Below are positions 19,321-28,053 of a stretch of DNA of 64,000 nucleotides, piece after piece (position 1 is the first letter of the stretch; every line of letters begins with the position of its first letter). The stretch spans positions 1-64,000 of the forward strand of contig CAKTEF010000003.1 of assembly GCA_934547065.1 (NCBI GenBank), read 5' to 3'. The translations under genes were made by a program, and so were the position numbers. This DNA is from an uncultured Faecalibacterium sp. GTDB lineage: Bacteria; Bacillota; Clostridia; Oscillospirales; Ruminococcaceae. The notes under the pieces are model-generated. The model was not told the DNA's origin, did not search any database, and worked only from the letters and a program-made list of their open reading frames with translations.

Positions 19321-19357
19321 AAAAGGGGAGGCCCTCCGTGCGGAGGACCTCCCCTTT
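19321..19357 (-). terminator. Terminator of the pyk-luxS unit
   Basis: AAAGGGGAGG (19322-19331) pairs with CCTCCCCTTT (19348-19357) around a second small hairpin. On the minus strand it is followed by a run of T, so it ends the luxS transcript; on the plus strand the T tract is short. Confidence 0.8.
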
Positions 19358-19369
19358 GGCGTATGAAGA

Positions 19370-19822
19370 TCAATAGTGCAGCCGATCGGCGGTCAGTGCT
19401 TCCAACACCGGCAGCATGGCGGCTGCCTCAGCCTTGGCGGCGGGCAGATCCATATCGCGGTAGTTGCCGCACTCCACCTCGCTGGCACCGGGCACCGGGC
19501 CTTCGAATGCCGCCATAAAGCGGAACGAAGCCACGGTCAGTTCCAGCGCCTGCGCCGGGGTCAGGCCCCGTGTCAGCAGGTAAAAGCCGGTGCGGCAGCC
19601 CATGGGGCCAACGTAGATCACGCCGTCCTTGAACGCGCTGTTCCGGGCGTAGGTGGCAAACAGATGTTCCAGCGTGTGGGCTGCACCGGTGGAAAGATAA
19701 TCGCCGTGGTTCGGCTTTTTCATCCGGATGTCCCAGGTCAGCACATCGCCGTCCTGACGGCTCAGGTACATGCCGCGGTCCAGCCGGGTGTGATCCACAC
19801 AAAAACTTGCAATGCGTTCCAT
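19370..19822 (-). CDS. luxS: S-ribosylhomocysteine lyase LuxS
   Basis: LuxS splits S-ribosylhomocysteine into homocysteine and DPD, the precursor of autoinducer-2. The metal ligands are His49 and His53 in HTLEH and Cys118 in ECGNYRDMD; the catalytic Cys76 lies in GPMGCRTGFY. Length (150 residues) is typical. It lies 18 bases downstream of pyk and shares its promoter, an unusual pairing since luxS usually sits near methyl-cycle genes. No Pfs nucleosidase gene is in the window. Confidence 0.97.
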   Translation of the reverse strand: MERIASFCVDHTRLDRGMYLSRQDGDVLTWDIRMKKPNHGDYLSTGAAHTLEHLFATYARNSAFKDGVIYVGPMGCRTGFYLLTRGLTPAQALELTVASFRFMAAFEGPVPGASEVECGNYRDMDLPAAKAEAAAMLPVLEALTADRLHY

Positions 19823-19840
19823 GAGCGGCCTCCTCTGTCG

Positions 19841-21592
19841 TTAGGCCTGCAGGCACTGGACGCTGCCGTGGGCGCAGTCCACAGCGATGTCCAGGCCGTC
19901 GCGGATGTGGCTGCAGGCACCGGCGGCACCCACGATGGTGGGCTTGAGCAGGGCCTTTCCGGCAATGGCAGCGTGGCTGTTCAGGCCGGCTTCCTCCACC
20001 ACCAGGGCGGCAGCATCACGGACGTAGGAGAGCATCTCGTTGGTCGTGGAGGGGACCACCAGCACCATGCCGGGCTTGAACTTGGCACGGATCTCGGCCA
20101 GGGTGCGGCAGACGCAGGCCTTGCCGCTGGCGCTGGTCAGGTCCGCGTTCTCGCGGCCGACCCCCACACCGGTGGCCAGGCAGTTGCCCACCATGTGGAT
20201 CTTGATCATGTTGGTGGTGCCGGAAACGCCCACGGGGACACCGGCGGTCACAACGGCCAGCTCGCCGTTGTGCAGGTAGCCGTGTTCCTGTGCCAGGGCG
20301 GTGGACATTTCGATCAGCTCATCGGTGCTGTGGGCGGGACCCATCAGCAGGGAGGTGATGCCCCAGCTCAGGGAGAGCTGGCGCTGCACCTGCTCGTCCA
20401 TCACACAGGCGATGATGGGCTGCTGGGGACGATACTTGCTCAGCAGGCGGGCGGTGCTGCCGGACTCGGACACAGTGACGATGGCGGCGGCGTTGACATC
20501 TTTTGCCGTCAGGCAGGCAGCATGGGCGGTTGCATCGCTCACACTGATCTGAACCCCCTCATTGGTGCGCAGATCGTTGTAGTGAGATTCGCTCTCGGTG
20601 CGCTCTGCAATGGCGGACATGGTCTTGAGGGCCTCCACGGGGTAGGCACCGGCAGCCGTCTCGCCGGAAAGCATGATCGCGGAGGTGCCGTCATAAATGG
20701 CGTTTGCCACGTCGGAGATCTCGGCACGGGTGGGACGGGGATTGACCATCATGCTGTCCAGCATCTGGGTGGCCGTGACGATGGGCTTGCCAAAGGAGAA
20801 CGAACGCTCGATGATGTTCTTCTGGATGCCGGGCAGTTCGGTGAAGTCGATCTCCACGCCCAGGTCACCGCGGGCGACCATCACGGCATCGGCGGCTGCC
20901 AGGATGCTGTCGATGTTGTTCACACCCTCGCGGTTCTCGATCTTGGCGATGATGCGGATGTTGGAGTCGTATTCGTTCAGCAGGTTGCGGATGTCGTAAA
21001 CGTCCTGTGCGGTGCGCACAAAGGAAGCGGCGATGAAATCAAAGCCGTTCTGGATGCCAAAGATGATGTCCTCACGGTCTTTCTGGCTCAGGTACGGCAT
21101 CGAAAGATGGACACCGGGCACATTGACACCCTTTTTGGTCTTGATCTTGCCGCTGTTCAGCACAGTGCAGGTGATGTCGGTATCGTTCACCGTCTCAATG
21201 CGCAGCATGATCAGGCCGTCGTCCAGCATGATGATCCCGCCGGGCTGCACATCCTGGGGCAGATCCTTATAGGTAACGGAACAGATCTCCTTGGTGCCCT
21301 CCACCTCGCGGGTGGTCAGGGTAAAGGTCTGGCCTGCTTCCAGCATCTCCACGCCGTTCTTGAACTCTTTCAGGCGGATCTCCGGGCCCTTGGTGTCCAG
21401 CAGGGCAGCAACCGGCTTGCCCAGCTCCTGGCGCAGGGATTTCAGCTTGGCCAGACGGCCGCCGTGCTCCTCGTAAGAGCCATGGGAAAAATTAAAACGG
21501 GCAACGTTCATGCCGTTGGCGATCAGGTCGCGCAGAACATCGCCTTGATCGGTAGAAGGGCCCAGGGTGCAGATGATCTTGGTTTTTCTCAT
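19841..21592 (-). CDS. pyk: Pyruvate kinase with C-terminal PEP-utiliser domain
   Basis: Pyruvate kinase makes pyruvate and ATP from phosphoenolpyruvate and ADP in glycolysis. The N terminus MRKTKIICTLGPST, MNVARFNFSHG with the substrate Arg32, LDTKGPEIR and GDLGVEI are all present. The catalytic and regulatory parts fill about 470 residues. The extra 110 residues (GLNSHAAIAGKALLKPTIVG) are the PEP-utiliser mobile domain seen in Bacillus and Clostridium enzymes, where its role is unclear. The leader upstream carries three tandem hairpins. Confidence 0.96.
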   Translation of the reverse strand: MRKTKIICTLGPSTDQGDVLRDLIANGMNVARFNFSHGSYEEHGGRLAKLKSLRQELGKPVAALLDTKGPEIRLKEFKNGVEMLEAGQTFTLTTREVEGTKEICSVTYKDLPQDVQPGGIIMLDDGLIMLRIETVNDTDITCTVLNSGKIKTKKGVNVPGVHLSMPYLSQKDREDIIFGIQNGFDFIAASFVRTAQDVYDIRNLLNEYDSNIRIIAKIENREGVNNIDSILAAADAVMVARGDLGVEIDFTELPGIQKNIIERSFSFGKPIVTATQMLDSMMVNPRPTRAEISDVANAIYDGTSAIMLSGETAAGAYPVEALKTMSAIAERTESESHYNDLRTNEGVQISVSDATAHAACLTAKDVNAAAIVTVSESGSTARLLSKYRPQQPIIACVMDEQVQRQLSLSWGITSLLMGPAHSTDELIEMSTALAQEHGYLHNGELAVVTAGVPVGVSGTTNMIKIHMVGNCLATGVGVGRENADLTSASGKACVCRTLAEIRAKFKPGMVLVVPSTTNEMLSYVRDAAALVVEEAGLNSHAAIAGKALLKPTIVGAAGACSHIRDGLDIAVDCAHGSVQCLQA

Positions 21593-21637
21593 AAAAATAT
21601 ACCTCCAACTTTCTCGCTCTACTCTCTATGTCCAACC

Positions 21638-21731
21638 GCAGCCCTTGGGGGCTGCATCGCGGCGCAGGCTTGGCCGCCCGCGCCGCGGCGGATAACGCCA
21701 AAGTGGCAGGGGCTGAAAACCCCGCCACTTT
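21638..21731 (-). promoter_or_regulatory. Structured leader of pyk with three tandem hairpins
   Basis: Three stems lie between the promoter and the pyk ribosome binding site: AAAGTGGC(A)GGGG/CCCCGCCACTTT at 21700-21731, CGCGGCGC/GCGCCGCG at 21658-21687 and GCAGCCC/GGGCTGC at 21638-21655. The first overlaps the expected transcription start, so it could also be a DNA operator. None is followed by a T run, so simple attenuation is not indicated. Confidence 0.5.
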
Positions 21732-21733
21732 AT

Positions 21734-21762
21734 ATTATAAACACTTGGATACAATAGAGCAA
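21734..21762 (-). promoter_or_regulatory. Sigma-A promoter of pyk-luxS
   Basis: Read on the minus strand: TTGCTC (21762-21757), a 17-base spacer and a perfect TATAAT (21739-21734). Confidence 0.8.
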
Positions 21763-21822
21763 GAGAAAGTTGTGAAAAGATTTGGTTAAGTTTATATCAT
21801 AGTCTCCGGCGGCACAAAGCCC

Positions 21823-21851
21823 TTGCATCCGGTGCGGGAATTGCATATAAT
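21823..21851 (+). promoter_or_regulatory. Sigma-A promoter of deoB
   Basis: TTGCAT (21823-21828), a 17-base spacer and TATAAT (21846-21851), divergent from the pyk promoter about 60 bases away. Confidence 0.85.
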
Positions 21852-21913
21852 GGAACCGGAAAAAAGTCTCACGTTCCGGTGGGATGTCCTGGAAATGAAA
21901 TGGAGAAAACAGT

Positions 21914-23092
21914 ATGGAAAAACGTGTATTTCTGATCGTTCTGGACAGCTTTGGCATCGGTGCAGAACCGGATGCCGCTGCCTTTGGCGATGCGGGCACC
22001 GACACGCTGGGAGCCATTGCAGCTCACCCGAACTTCAACTGCCCCAACCTGCGCAAGCTGGGCCTGTTCAACATCGACGGCGTAACGGCAGGCGCAAAGG
22101 AGGCCGCTCCGGCCGGTGCCTTTGCCCGCCTGCAGGAAAAGAGCATGGGCAAGGATACCACCATCGGCCACTGGGAGATCGCCGGTGTGGTCAGCCCCAA
22201 CCCCTTGCCCACGTTCCCCAACGGTTTCCCGGCCGAACTGATCCGCGAATTTGAGGAAAAGACCGGCCGCAAGGTGTTGTGCAACAAGCCCTATTCCGGC
22301 ACCCAGGTACTGAAAGACTACGGCGAGCAGGCCATGAAAGAGAATGCCCTGATCGTTTATACCAGCGCCGACAGTGTGTTCCAGGTGGCCGCCAACGAGG
22401 AGCTGGTGCCGGTGCCGGAGCTGTACCGCTGCTGCGAGATCGCCCGTGAGATGCTCAAGGGTGAGTACGGCGTGGGCCGTGTGATCGCCCGGCCGTTCCT
22501 GGGCCACAGCGCCGAGACGTTCTACCGCACCACCAACCGCCACGACCTGAGCCTGAAACCGCCCCGCGCTACCATGCTGGATCTGCTGAAAGAGGCGGGC
22601 AGGGATGTGATCGCCGTGGGCAAGATCTTTGACATCTTTGACGGCCAGGGCGTGACCGAAAAGATCAAGACCACCGGCAACACCAACGGCATTGCGTTCA
22701 CCAAAGCTTTGCAGACCCGCGATTTTGAGGGCCTGGCCTTTGTGAATCTGGTGGATTTTGATATGCTCTACGGCCACCGCCGCGATGTGGCGGGCTATGC
22801 GGCCGCTGCCACCGAGTTTGACCGGTTCCTGGCCGATTTCATCCCTGGGATGCGGGAGGGCGACCTGCTGATGATCACGGCCGACCACGGCTGTGACCCG
22901 TCCTACACCAAGACCACCGACCACACCCGCGAGTATGTGCCGTACCTCATCTGCGGCCAGGGCGTGAAGCCGGGCGTGGATCTGGGCACCAGGCTCTGCT
23001 TTGGCACCATTGCCCGCACCGTGTGCGAATATCTGGGCGTGGATGCTTCGACGCTGGACGGCGAGAGCGTTCTGCCGGAGATCCTGAAATAA
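21914..23092 (+). CDS. deoB: Phosphopentomutase
   Basis: DeoB interconverts (deoxy)ribose 1-phosphate and 5-phosphate, linking nucleoside breakdown to the pentose pathway. It belongs to the alkaline-phosphatase superfamily: the metal Asp is in LDSFGIGAEPDA, the phosphothreonine region is GTDTLG, and the metal-binding TADHGCDP and TDHTREYVP motifs are near the C terminus. 392 residues is full length. GGAG precedes ATG 21914. It is a single-gene unit with its own promoter and terminator, working with deoD and pdp further along. Confidence 0.96.
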   Translation: MEKRVFLIVLDSFGIGAEPDAAAFGDAGTDTLGAIAAHPNFNCPNLRKLGLFNIDGVTAGAKEAAPAGAFARLQEKSMGKDTTIGHWEIAGVVSPNPLPTFPNGFPAELIREFEEKTGRKVLCNKPYSGTQVLKDYGEQAMKENALIVYTSADSVFQVAANEELVPVPELYRCCEIAREMLKGEYGVGRVIARPFLGHSAETFYRTTNRHDLSLKPPRATMLDLLKEAGRDVIAVGKIFDIFDGQGVTEKIKTTGNTNGIAFTKALQTRDFEGLAFVNLVDFDMLYGHRRDVAGYAAAATEFDRFLADFIPGMREGDLLMITADHGCDPSYTKTTDHTREYVPYLICGQGVKPGVDLGTRLCFGTIARTVCEYLGVDASTLDGESVLPEILK

Positions 23093-23103
23093 GAACAGCA
23101 TCC

Positions 23104-23143
23104 AAGAACCTCCGCCTGGGACTGCTCCCGGCGGGGGTTCTTT
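23104..23143 (+). terminator. Intrinsic terminator after deoB
   Basis: AAGAACCTCCGCC (23104-23116) pairs with GGCGGGGGTTCTT, with one G-T pair, and is followed by T residues. Confidence 0.85.
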
Positions 23144-23194
23144 GCGTCCGCAGGAAAAACCGATGAAACTTTGCCGCAAAATGCATCAGAAGCA

Positions 23195-23223
23195 TTGAAG
23201 AATGTTCGGCATTGTGGTAAACT
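23195..23223 (+). promoter_or_regulatory. Sigma-A promoter of the small lipoprotein gene
   Basis: TTGAAG (23195-23200), a 17-base spacer and TAAACT (23218-23223), about 85 bases ahead of the start codon. Confidence 0.7.
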
Positions 23224-23309
23224 AGGCCTTGTACGTCTGGGAAAGACAGCGTGCGGGCTGATTCCCGGACGAAAACATCAAATGCTTGTTAAAATAAGGA
23301 GAACCTATC

Positions 23310-23795
23310 ATGAGAATGAATCGTACCCTGGGTCTGGCACTGGCTGCCGTTGTGCTGGCTGCTGCCATGACCGGCTGCTCCGGCAGCGCTTCTTCCACTG
23401 CATCTTCCGCCGCTTCCTCCGAGGCTGCCAGCGTGGCCGCTTCTGAGAGCGCTGCATCCGGCGAGGCTGCTGCCGCCAGCGTGGTCGGCACCGACTCCCT
23501 GGAGGTTGCAGGCAAGACCTATGAGGCCGACTGCTACGGCGAGTTCACCCTGAGCAACGGCAGCACCATGAAGCTGTGGAAGCTGAACGATGCCTACGCG
23601 GATCTGAGCGCTCTGCCGATGAAGGGCATGGTCGAGGAATTCCCGTTCGAGGCCGAAGCCGAGCAGGTGTATGTGGCCGATGTGACCGCCAACGGCGAGA
23701 CCACCCGCCAGTACCTGCGCACCGATAAGGCTGGCCGCAACGGCACCGTTTCGGTCAAGACCTTTGAGCTGCCGGAAGCGGAGAGCGCCCAGTAA
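23310..23795 (+). CDS. Small secreted lipoprotein of unknown function
   Basis: The 161-residue product has a lipoprotein signal peptide with lipobox AMTGC, so Cys23 would be lipidated and the protein held on the outer face of the membrane. A Ser/Ala/Glu-rich linker (24-60) leads to a small domain of about 95 residues with VAGKTYEADCYGEFTLSNGST and a regular beta pattern. AAGGAG precedes ATG 23310. It has its own promoter and a shared bidirectional terminator. I do not recognise the domain. Confidence 0.8.
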   Translation: MRMNRTLGLALAAVVLAAAMTGCSGSASSTASSAASSEAASVAASESAASGEAAAASVVGTDSLEVAGKTYEADCYGEFTLSNGSTMKLWKLNDAYADLSALPMKGMVEEFPFEAEAEQVYVADVTANGETTRQYLRTDKAGRNGTVSVKTFELPEAESAQ

Positions 23796-23816
23796 GCCGC
23801 AGTTTTCCCGGAACAC

Positions 23817-23865
23817 AAAAAGAGACCCCCGTTTCCGATCGGAGACGGGGGTCTCTCTGTTTTTC
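23817..23865. terminator. Bidirectional terminator between convergent genes
   Basis: A stem of about 16 bp (AGAGACCCCCGTTTCCG with 23840-23856, one G-T pair) has A residues before it and T residues after it. It can end both the lipoprotein gene and the minus-strand LCP operon. Confidence 0.9.
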
Positions 23866-23870
23866 AGGGG

Positions 23871-25556
23871 TCATTCACCGCTGCCGGAACCAAACAGGGC
23901 ATCCAGCACGGTGGAGGCGGCCTGGTGGAGCGACGAAGCAGCCTGCTCTACCTCCTCCTGCGTGGGCAGGGAGAAGGAGGGAGCTTCGGTCTCTGCACCC
24001 GCTTCGCCCTCAGCCGGGGGGGCTTCCGGGGTGGACGCGGTGTCCGCAGGGGCTTCCGCCGGGGGCTCTGTGCCCTCACTGGCGGGGGCCTCCTCCGGCA
24101 TGCTCTCGGCGGGCTCCTCGGCGATCACGCTGTCGGCCGATTCCTCCGGCACCGAAGCGGCGGCATTGGGATCTGCGGTGGGGGTGTGGACCTCGGTCTT
24201 TTCCGGGGTCTGCTGGGTGTCGCTGACCTCGCCGCCCAGCACCGATGCGGCCAGCGCCTTGGCCTGGCTGACGGAGCTTTCGTCCGGTTTCATGACGTAG
24301 AGGTTCTGGCCCTTGGCGGAGTAGCACTGGCTGCTCTTGCCGCTGCTGCCGGTCACGGTATAGCTCTGGATGTTCCAGTTGGCCAGATCGCTCAGCTGCA
24401 TCCGGACCAGTGCAGAGATCTGTTCCTGCGAAAGGCTGGTCACAAAGCAGTCGGAAACGGCATCCATCAGCTTGGAAAAGCCCATCAGCGTGGCAGGGGA
24501 TTTGAGTTTTTCCACCATGGCATTGATGACTTTCATCTGGTTGATGCCGCGCTGGATATCGCCGGAAGCAAAGGCGTGGCGCTCCCGCGCAAAGGCCAGG
24601 GCACTCTTGCCGTCCAGGTGGTTCCAGCCCTCGGCAAAGGTGGTGGGGTCGTAGTAACCGGGGCTGCCCACCGAGGTGAACGCCTGGTCCGAGTAGACAT
24701 CCACACCGCCCACTGCGTCGATGATGCGGATGAACCCGGCAAAATTGATCCGGAGATAATGATCTACGTTGATGCCGTACAGGTTGCCCAGGGTGGCCAT
24801 GCTGGTCTCCACGCCGTACAGGCCGGCATGGGTCAGCTTATCCTTGCTGTTTGTCCCGGCCAGATCCACATAATAATCGCGCGGGGTGTTGATCAGGGCC
24901 ACCTGCTTGGTGGCAGGGTTGACCACGGCCAGGATGTTCACATCACTGCGGGCCTTTTCGGTCAGCCCGCCGCGGTTGTCCACGCCGCTGAGGTAGACCA
25001 CGAAAGGCTCCTTGGTGATCTTGTTGGCCTCGGCACCGGTGAGCAGGCCGGAGGTCACATTGTCCAAAGCGCTCAGGCCCTGCTGTGCCCAGACGCAGCC
25101 CAGCGCCATAAAGGCGCACAGGCAGACCGAGAACACACGGGAAACGATGCCGGGTACTTTGTATTCCTGACACCGCTTGACCAAAAGCCAGAACAGCACC
25201 AGCAGTGCGGCAATGATGACCAGATACAGCGCGGGCAGCATCTGGGTGCGCCAGAGCTGCACAAAGGCAGCCAGGCTCAGAACGGCTTGAAGAAACAGCA
25301 AAACCATACCTCGTTTCGGGGGCGTGACTTCGCCCGGTGCGGCTTCGGCTTTGGGGTGGTGTCCGGGAGCTGCAGGATCCGGGCCGCCAACGGGCCGGGG
25401 CGGCCTGGGCGGCGGGGAGGTCGGGGCGGGAGCATCCGGTTCAAAGAATGCAGAGCTGTCCACCTCCACCGTTTTTTCTTCCGGTCGGCGGATCCCCCGG
25501 TGGATGTGCCGGGTGGTGTCCTCCTCCGGGTGAGAACGATCGTGTTCATGATCCAT
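23871..25556 (-). CDS. LytR-CpsA-Psr (LCP) family cell-wall ligase
   Basis: LCP proteins attach teichoic acid or polysaccharide chains to peptidoglycan outside the cell. The 561-residue product has a Pro-rich cytoplasmic N terminus (40-80), about three membrane helices (84-100, 107-127, 139-157) and the LCP catalytic domain (about 185-400) with SGVDNRGG, the ARSDVNIL Arg/Asp pair, TPRDYYV and SALAFARERH. The last 110 residues are a Pro/Glu/Ala-rich disordered tail. GGAGAG precedes the start. It is the last gene of a three-gene minus-strand unit. Confidence 0.93.
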   Translation of the reverse strand: MDHEHDRSHPEEDTTRHIHRGIRRPEEKTVEVDSSAFFEPDAPAPTSPPPRPPRPVGGPDPAAPGHHPKAEAAPGEVTPPKRGMVLLFLQAVLSLAAFVQLWRTQMLPALYLVIIAALLVLFWLLVKRCQEYKVPGIVSRVFSVCLCAFMALGCVWAQQGLSALDNVTSGLLTGAEANKITKEPFVVYLSGVDNRGGLTEKARSDVNILAVVNPATKQVALINTPRDYYVDLAGTNSKDKLTHAGLYGVETSMATLGNLYGINVDHYLRINFAGFIRIIDAVGGVDVYSDQAFTSVGSPGYYDPTTFAEGWNHLDGKSALAFARERHAFASGDIQRGINQMKVINAMVEKLKSPATLMGFSKLMDAVSDCFVTSLSQEQISALVRMQLSDLANWNIQSYTVTGSSGKSSQCYSAKGQNLYVMKPDESSVSQAKALAASVLGGEVSDTQQTPEKTEVHTPTADPNAAASVPEESADSVIAEEPAESMPEEAPASEGTEPPAEAPADTASTPEAPPAEGEAGAETEAPSFSLPTQEEVEQAASSLHQAASTVLDALFGSGSGE

Positions 25557-25580
25557 AGGAACTCTCCTTTTTTACATTGC

Positions 25581-25937
25581 TCAGGACAGCGGGACGATGG
25601 TCAGCACGGCGCGGGCGGGCAGACAGGTGGCGGACTGGTCCTCGCGGGTAAGCCAGCCGAACCCCTCACAGATGTGGTCGGGGCAGGGCGAATCCACAAA
25701 ACGGGCCGCGCCGTCCGCCACCTCAATGTGTACCGTCAGGTAGCCGGTGTCGATGTCGTAAACGGCATCCTTGTCCAGAGAGATTTTCTGCACCGTGTTG
25801 TCGTCGCCGTAGATCAGCTCGGCACCCAGGGCGCTGCCGGTGGCGTGGCTGCTGCGCAAGGCAAACAGGATGCCGGCAGCGGCCAGAACCACGGCAGCAA
25901 AGAGCAGATTCATCAAAAGTGATTTGCGTTGTTTCAT
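25581..25937 (-). CDS. NusG domain II-containing membrane protein
   Basis: This 118-residue protein has one N-terminal membrane helix (about 8-26) and an extracytoplasmic domain with VHIEVADGAARFVDSPCPDHICEGFGW, which matches the NusG domain II proteins found across Clostridia (two Cys in DSPCPDHIC and one in SATCLPARA). It is not NusG itself and lacks the NGN transcription domain. It lies six bases after nadE and 24 bases before the LCP gene. The role is unknown. Confidence 0.8.
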   Translation of the reverse strand: MKQRKSLLMNLLFAAVVLAAAGILFALRSSHATGSALGAELIYGDDNTVQKISLDKDAVYDIDTGYLTVHIEVADGAARFVDSPCPDHICEGFGWLTREDQSATCLPARAVLTIVPLS

Positions 25938-25943
25938 GAAACT

Positions 25944-27875
25944 TTATCCTTTTTGGGGGAACAGCTGCTCCAACTCAGCCAGCCAGAGCGCGGCGGCGGC
26001 ATCGCTGGGCATCCGCCAATCGCCGCGCGGCGAAAGCGTTACGCTGCCGATCTTTGGGCCGTCGGGCAGACAGCTGCGCTTGAACTGCTGGGCAAAGAAC
26101 CGCCAGTAAAAGTTGCGCAGCCACTGGTACAGCACCTGGTCCGGGTACTCCGGGCGGCCTGCAAAGGCGGCTTTTGCCAGCCGGAAGATCTTGGCCGGAC
26201 CAAAGCCGAAGCGCAGCACATAATAAAGGTAGAAATCGTGCAGCTCATACGGACCCACAAGGTCCTCGGTGCGCTGTGCGATCTCGCCGTTGTCCCTGGC
26301 GGGCAGCAGCTCCGGCGAAACAGGGGTGTCCAGAATGTCCAGCAGCACCTCACGCAGGGCAGGGGTGGCGGCAATGTCGGCTTCGTAGCGCACCAGGTGG
26401 CGCACCAGCGTTTTGGGCACCCCGGCGTTCACGCCGTACATGCTCATGTGGTCGCCGTTGTAGGTGGCCCAGCCCAGGGCCAGCTCCGAAAGGTCGCCGG
26501 TGCCCACCACCAGGCCGCCGGTGCGGTTGGCGGTGTCCATCAGTTCCAGCGTGCGCACGCGGGCCTGGCCGTTCTCATAGGTCACGTCCAGCACACGCTC
26601 GTCCTGGCCGATGTCTTTGAAATGGCTGTGGACGGTGTTGGCAATGTCGATCTCGGTAAAGGTGACGTGCAGTTCATCGCACAGGATCTCGGCATTGCTG
26701 CGGGTGCGCTTGGTTGTGCCAAAGCAGGGCATGGTCACGGCCAGCACATCGGTGGTGGGGCGGCCCAGCTGCTTCATGGCACGCACGGCCACCAGCAGGG
26801 CCAGGCAGCTGTCCAGCCCGCCCGAAATGCCGATGACTGCCGTTTTGGCGTGGGCATGTTCCAGGCGTTTGGCCAGGCCGTCGGCCTGCATCTTCAAAAT
26901 CAGCTCACAGCGTGCGGCGCGCAGCTGCTCGTTGTGGGGGATGAACGGGGTGGGGTCCACCCAGCGGGTCAGGGACGTTTCGGTCAGCGTCAGGTCAAAA
27001 TCCACGGTGCAGTAACCCACGGTGCTGGGCTCAAAGCTGGTGTTGCGGGCCCGCTCCGACTCCATCCGCTGGCAGTCCAGCTCCGTCTGGGCAAAGCCGC
27101 CTGCAAAGGGCAGTGCCTCGCTGAGCAGGGTGCCGTTCTCGGCAATGAGGTCGTGGCCTGCAAACACCATGTCCTGGGTGCTCTCGCCATGTCCGGCCGA
27201 AGCATACAGGTAGCCGCACAGCAGGCGGGCAGACTGGTTTTCCACCAGGGCCCGGCGATACTCGGCTTTGCCCACCGTCTCATCGCTGGCCGAAAGGTTG
27301 GCGATGACGGTTGCCCCGGCCAGGGCGTGGAACGTGGAGGGTGGCAGGGCGCTCCACAAATCCTCGCACAGCTCGACCCCCAGCACAAAGCTGGGCATCT
27401 GGCGGCAGCGGAACAGCAGGGAAGTACCAAACGGTACCTGCCGGCCGCACACGGTGATCGTTTCCACCTCGGTGCTGCCGGGGGTGAACTGGCGCTTTTC
27501 GTAAAACTCGCCGTAGTTGGGCAGGTAGGTCTTGGGGACCAGGCCCAGCAGCTGCCCGCGGCAGAGCACGGCAGCGCAGTTGTACAGCTTGCCCCGCACC
27601 AGCAGCGGCAGGCCGACCAGGGCCACGGTGTCCAGCGTGCGGCTGGCCTCCAGCACGGCCTGCAGCCCGTCCAGCGCGCCCTGCTGGAGGGTGCGCTGCA
27701 AAAACAGATCGCCGCAGGTGTAGCCGGTCAGGCAGAATTCAGGGAACACGGCCAGCTTGACACCCCGCGCGGCGGCATCCCGCAGCGTGTGGATGATCTG
27801 CTGGGTGTTATAGGTGCAGTCCGCCACCCGCAGCGCGGGCGAAAGGGCTGCTGCTTTCAAAAAACCATCTTTCAT
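25944..27875 (-). CDS. nadE: Glutamine-dependent NAD+ synthetase
   Basis: NadE amidates nicotinate adenine dinucleotide to NAD+ using ammonia from glutamine. The N-terminal nitrilase-type glutaminase has the Glu46-Lys115-Cys170 triad (FPEFCLTGY, VPKTYLPNYGEFYE, GVELCEDLW), and the C-terminal synthetase has the PP-loop ISGGLDS. At 643 residues it is the long two-domain form. The only ribosome-binding candidate, AGGA, lies unusually far upstream of ATG 27875 and inside a small AGGAT/ATCCT hairpin, so the start is less certain than for other genes here. Confidence 0.94.
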   Translation of the reverse strand: MKDGFLKAAALSPALRVADCTYNTQQIIHTLRDAAARGVKLAVFPEFCLTGYTCGDLFLQRTLQQGALDGLQAVLEASRTLDTVALVGLPLLVRGKLYNCAAVLCRGQLLGLVPKTYLPNYGEFYEKRQFTPGSTEVETITVCGRQVPFGTSLLFRCRQMPSFVLGVELCEDLWSALPPSTFHALAGATVIANLSASDETVGKAEYRRALVENQSARLLCGYLYASAGHGESTQDMVFAGHDLIAENGTLLSEALPFAGGFAQTELDCQRMESERARNTSFEPSTVGYCTVDFDLTLTETSLTRWVDPTPFIPHNEQLRAARCELILKMQADGLAKRLEHAHAKTAVIGISGGLDSCLALLVAVRAMKQLGRPTTDVLAVTMPCFGTTKRTRSNAEILCDELHVTFTEIDIANTVHSHFKDIGQDERVLDVTYENGQARVRTLELMDTANRTGGLVVGTGDLSELALGWATYNGDHMSMYGVNAGVPKTLVRHLVRYEADIAATPALREVLLDILDTPVSPELLPARDNGEIAQRTEDLVGPYELHDFYLYYVLRFGFGPAKIFRLAKAAFAGRPEYPDQVLYQWLRNFYWRFFAQQFKRSCLPDGPKIGSVTLSPRGDWRMPSDAAAALWLAELEQLFPQKG

Positions 27876-27907
27876 CGGAGGATTTCACATCCTGTCTGTT
27901 GTGTTTG

Positions 27908-27948
27908 ACCACAGCGGACAGCTGAGCCGCTGTGGTGCACATAGTATA
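27908..27948 (-). promoter_or_regulatory. nadE promoter -10 and 5' hairpin/operator
   Basis: On the minus strand TATACT (27948-27943) is a good -10, but no good -35 is present 17 bases upstream. Immediately after it, ACCACAGCGG and CCGCTGTGGT form a perfect 10-bp dyad (27908-27917 and 27927-27936). The dyad lies at the expected transcription start. It may be an operator or a 5' stabilising hairpin. Confidence 0.5.
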
Positions 27949-28002
27949 CCACACTCTGAGGGAAACGAAAAGTGACAGAGCGGTAAAAGTTGCACCCACA
28001 AA

Positions 28003-28038
28003 CAAAAAGAGCCGCTGCGGAGGGCCGCAGCAGCTCTT
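28003..28038 (-). terminator. Terminator of rnpB
   Basis: AGAGCCGCTGCGG (28008-28020) pairs with CCGCAGCAGCTCTT (28025-28038). Read on the minus strand it is followed by a T run, just after the RNase P RNA. Confidence 0.85.
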
Positions 28039-28053
28039 GCCAAAACACAAAAT

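Noticed and set aside
19376-21757. A 793-codon plus-strand frame opposite luxS and pyk
   Set aside because: Antisense to two complete enzymes with all catalytic motifs.
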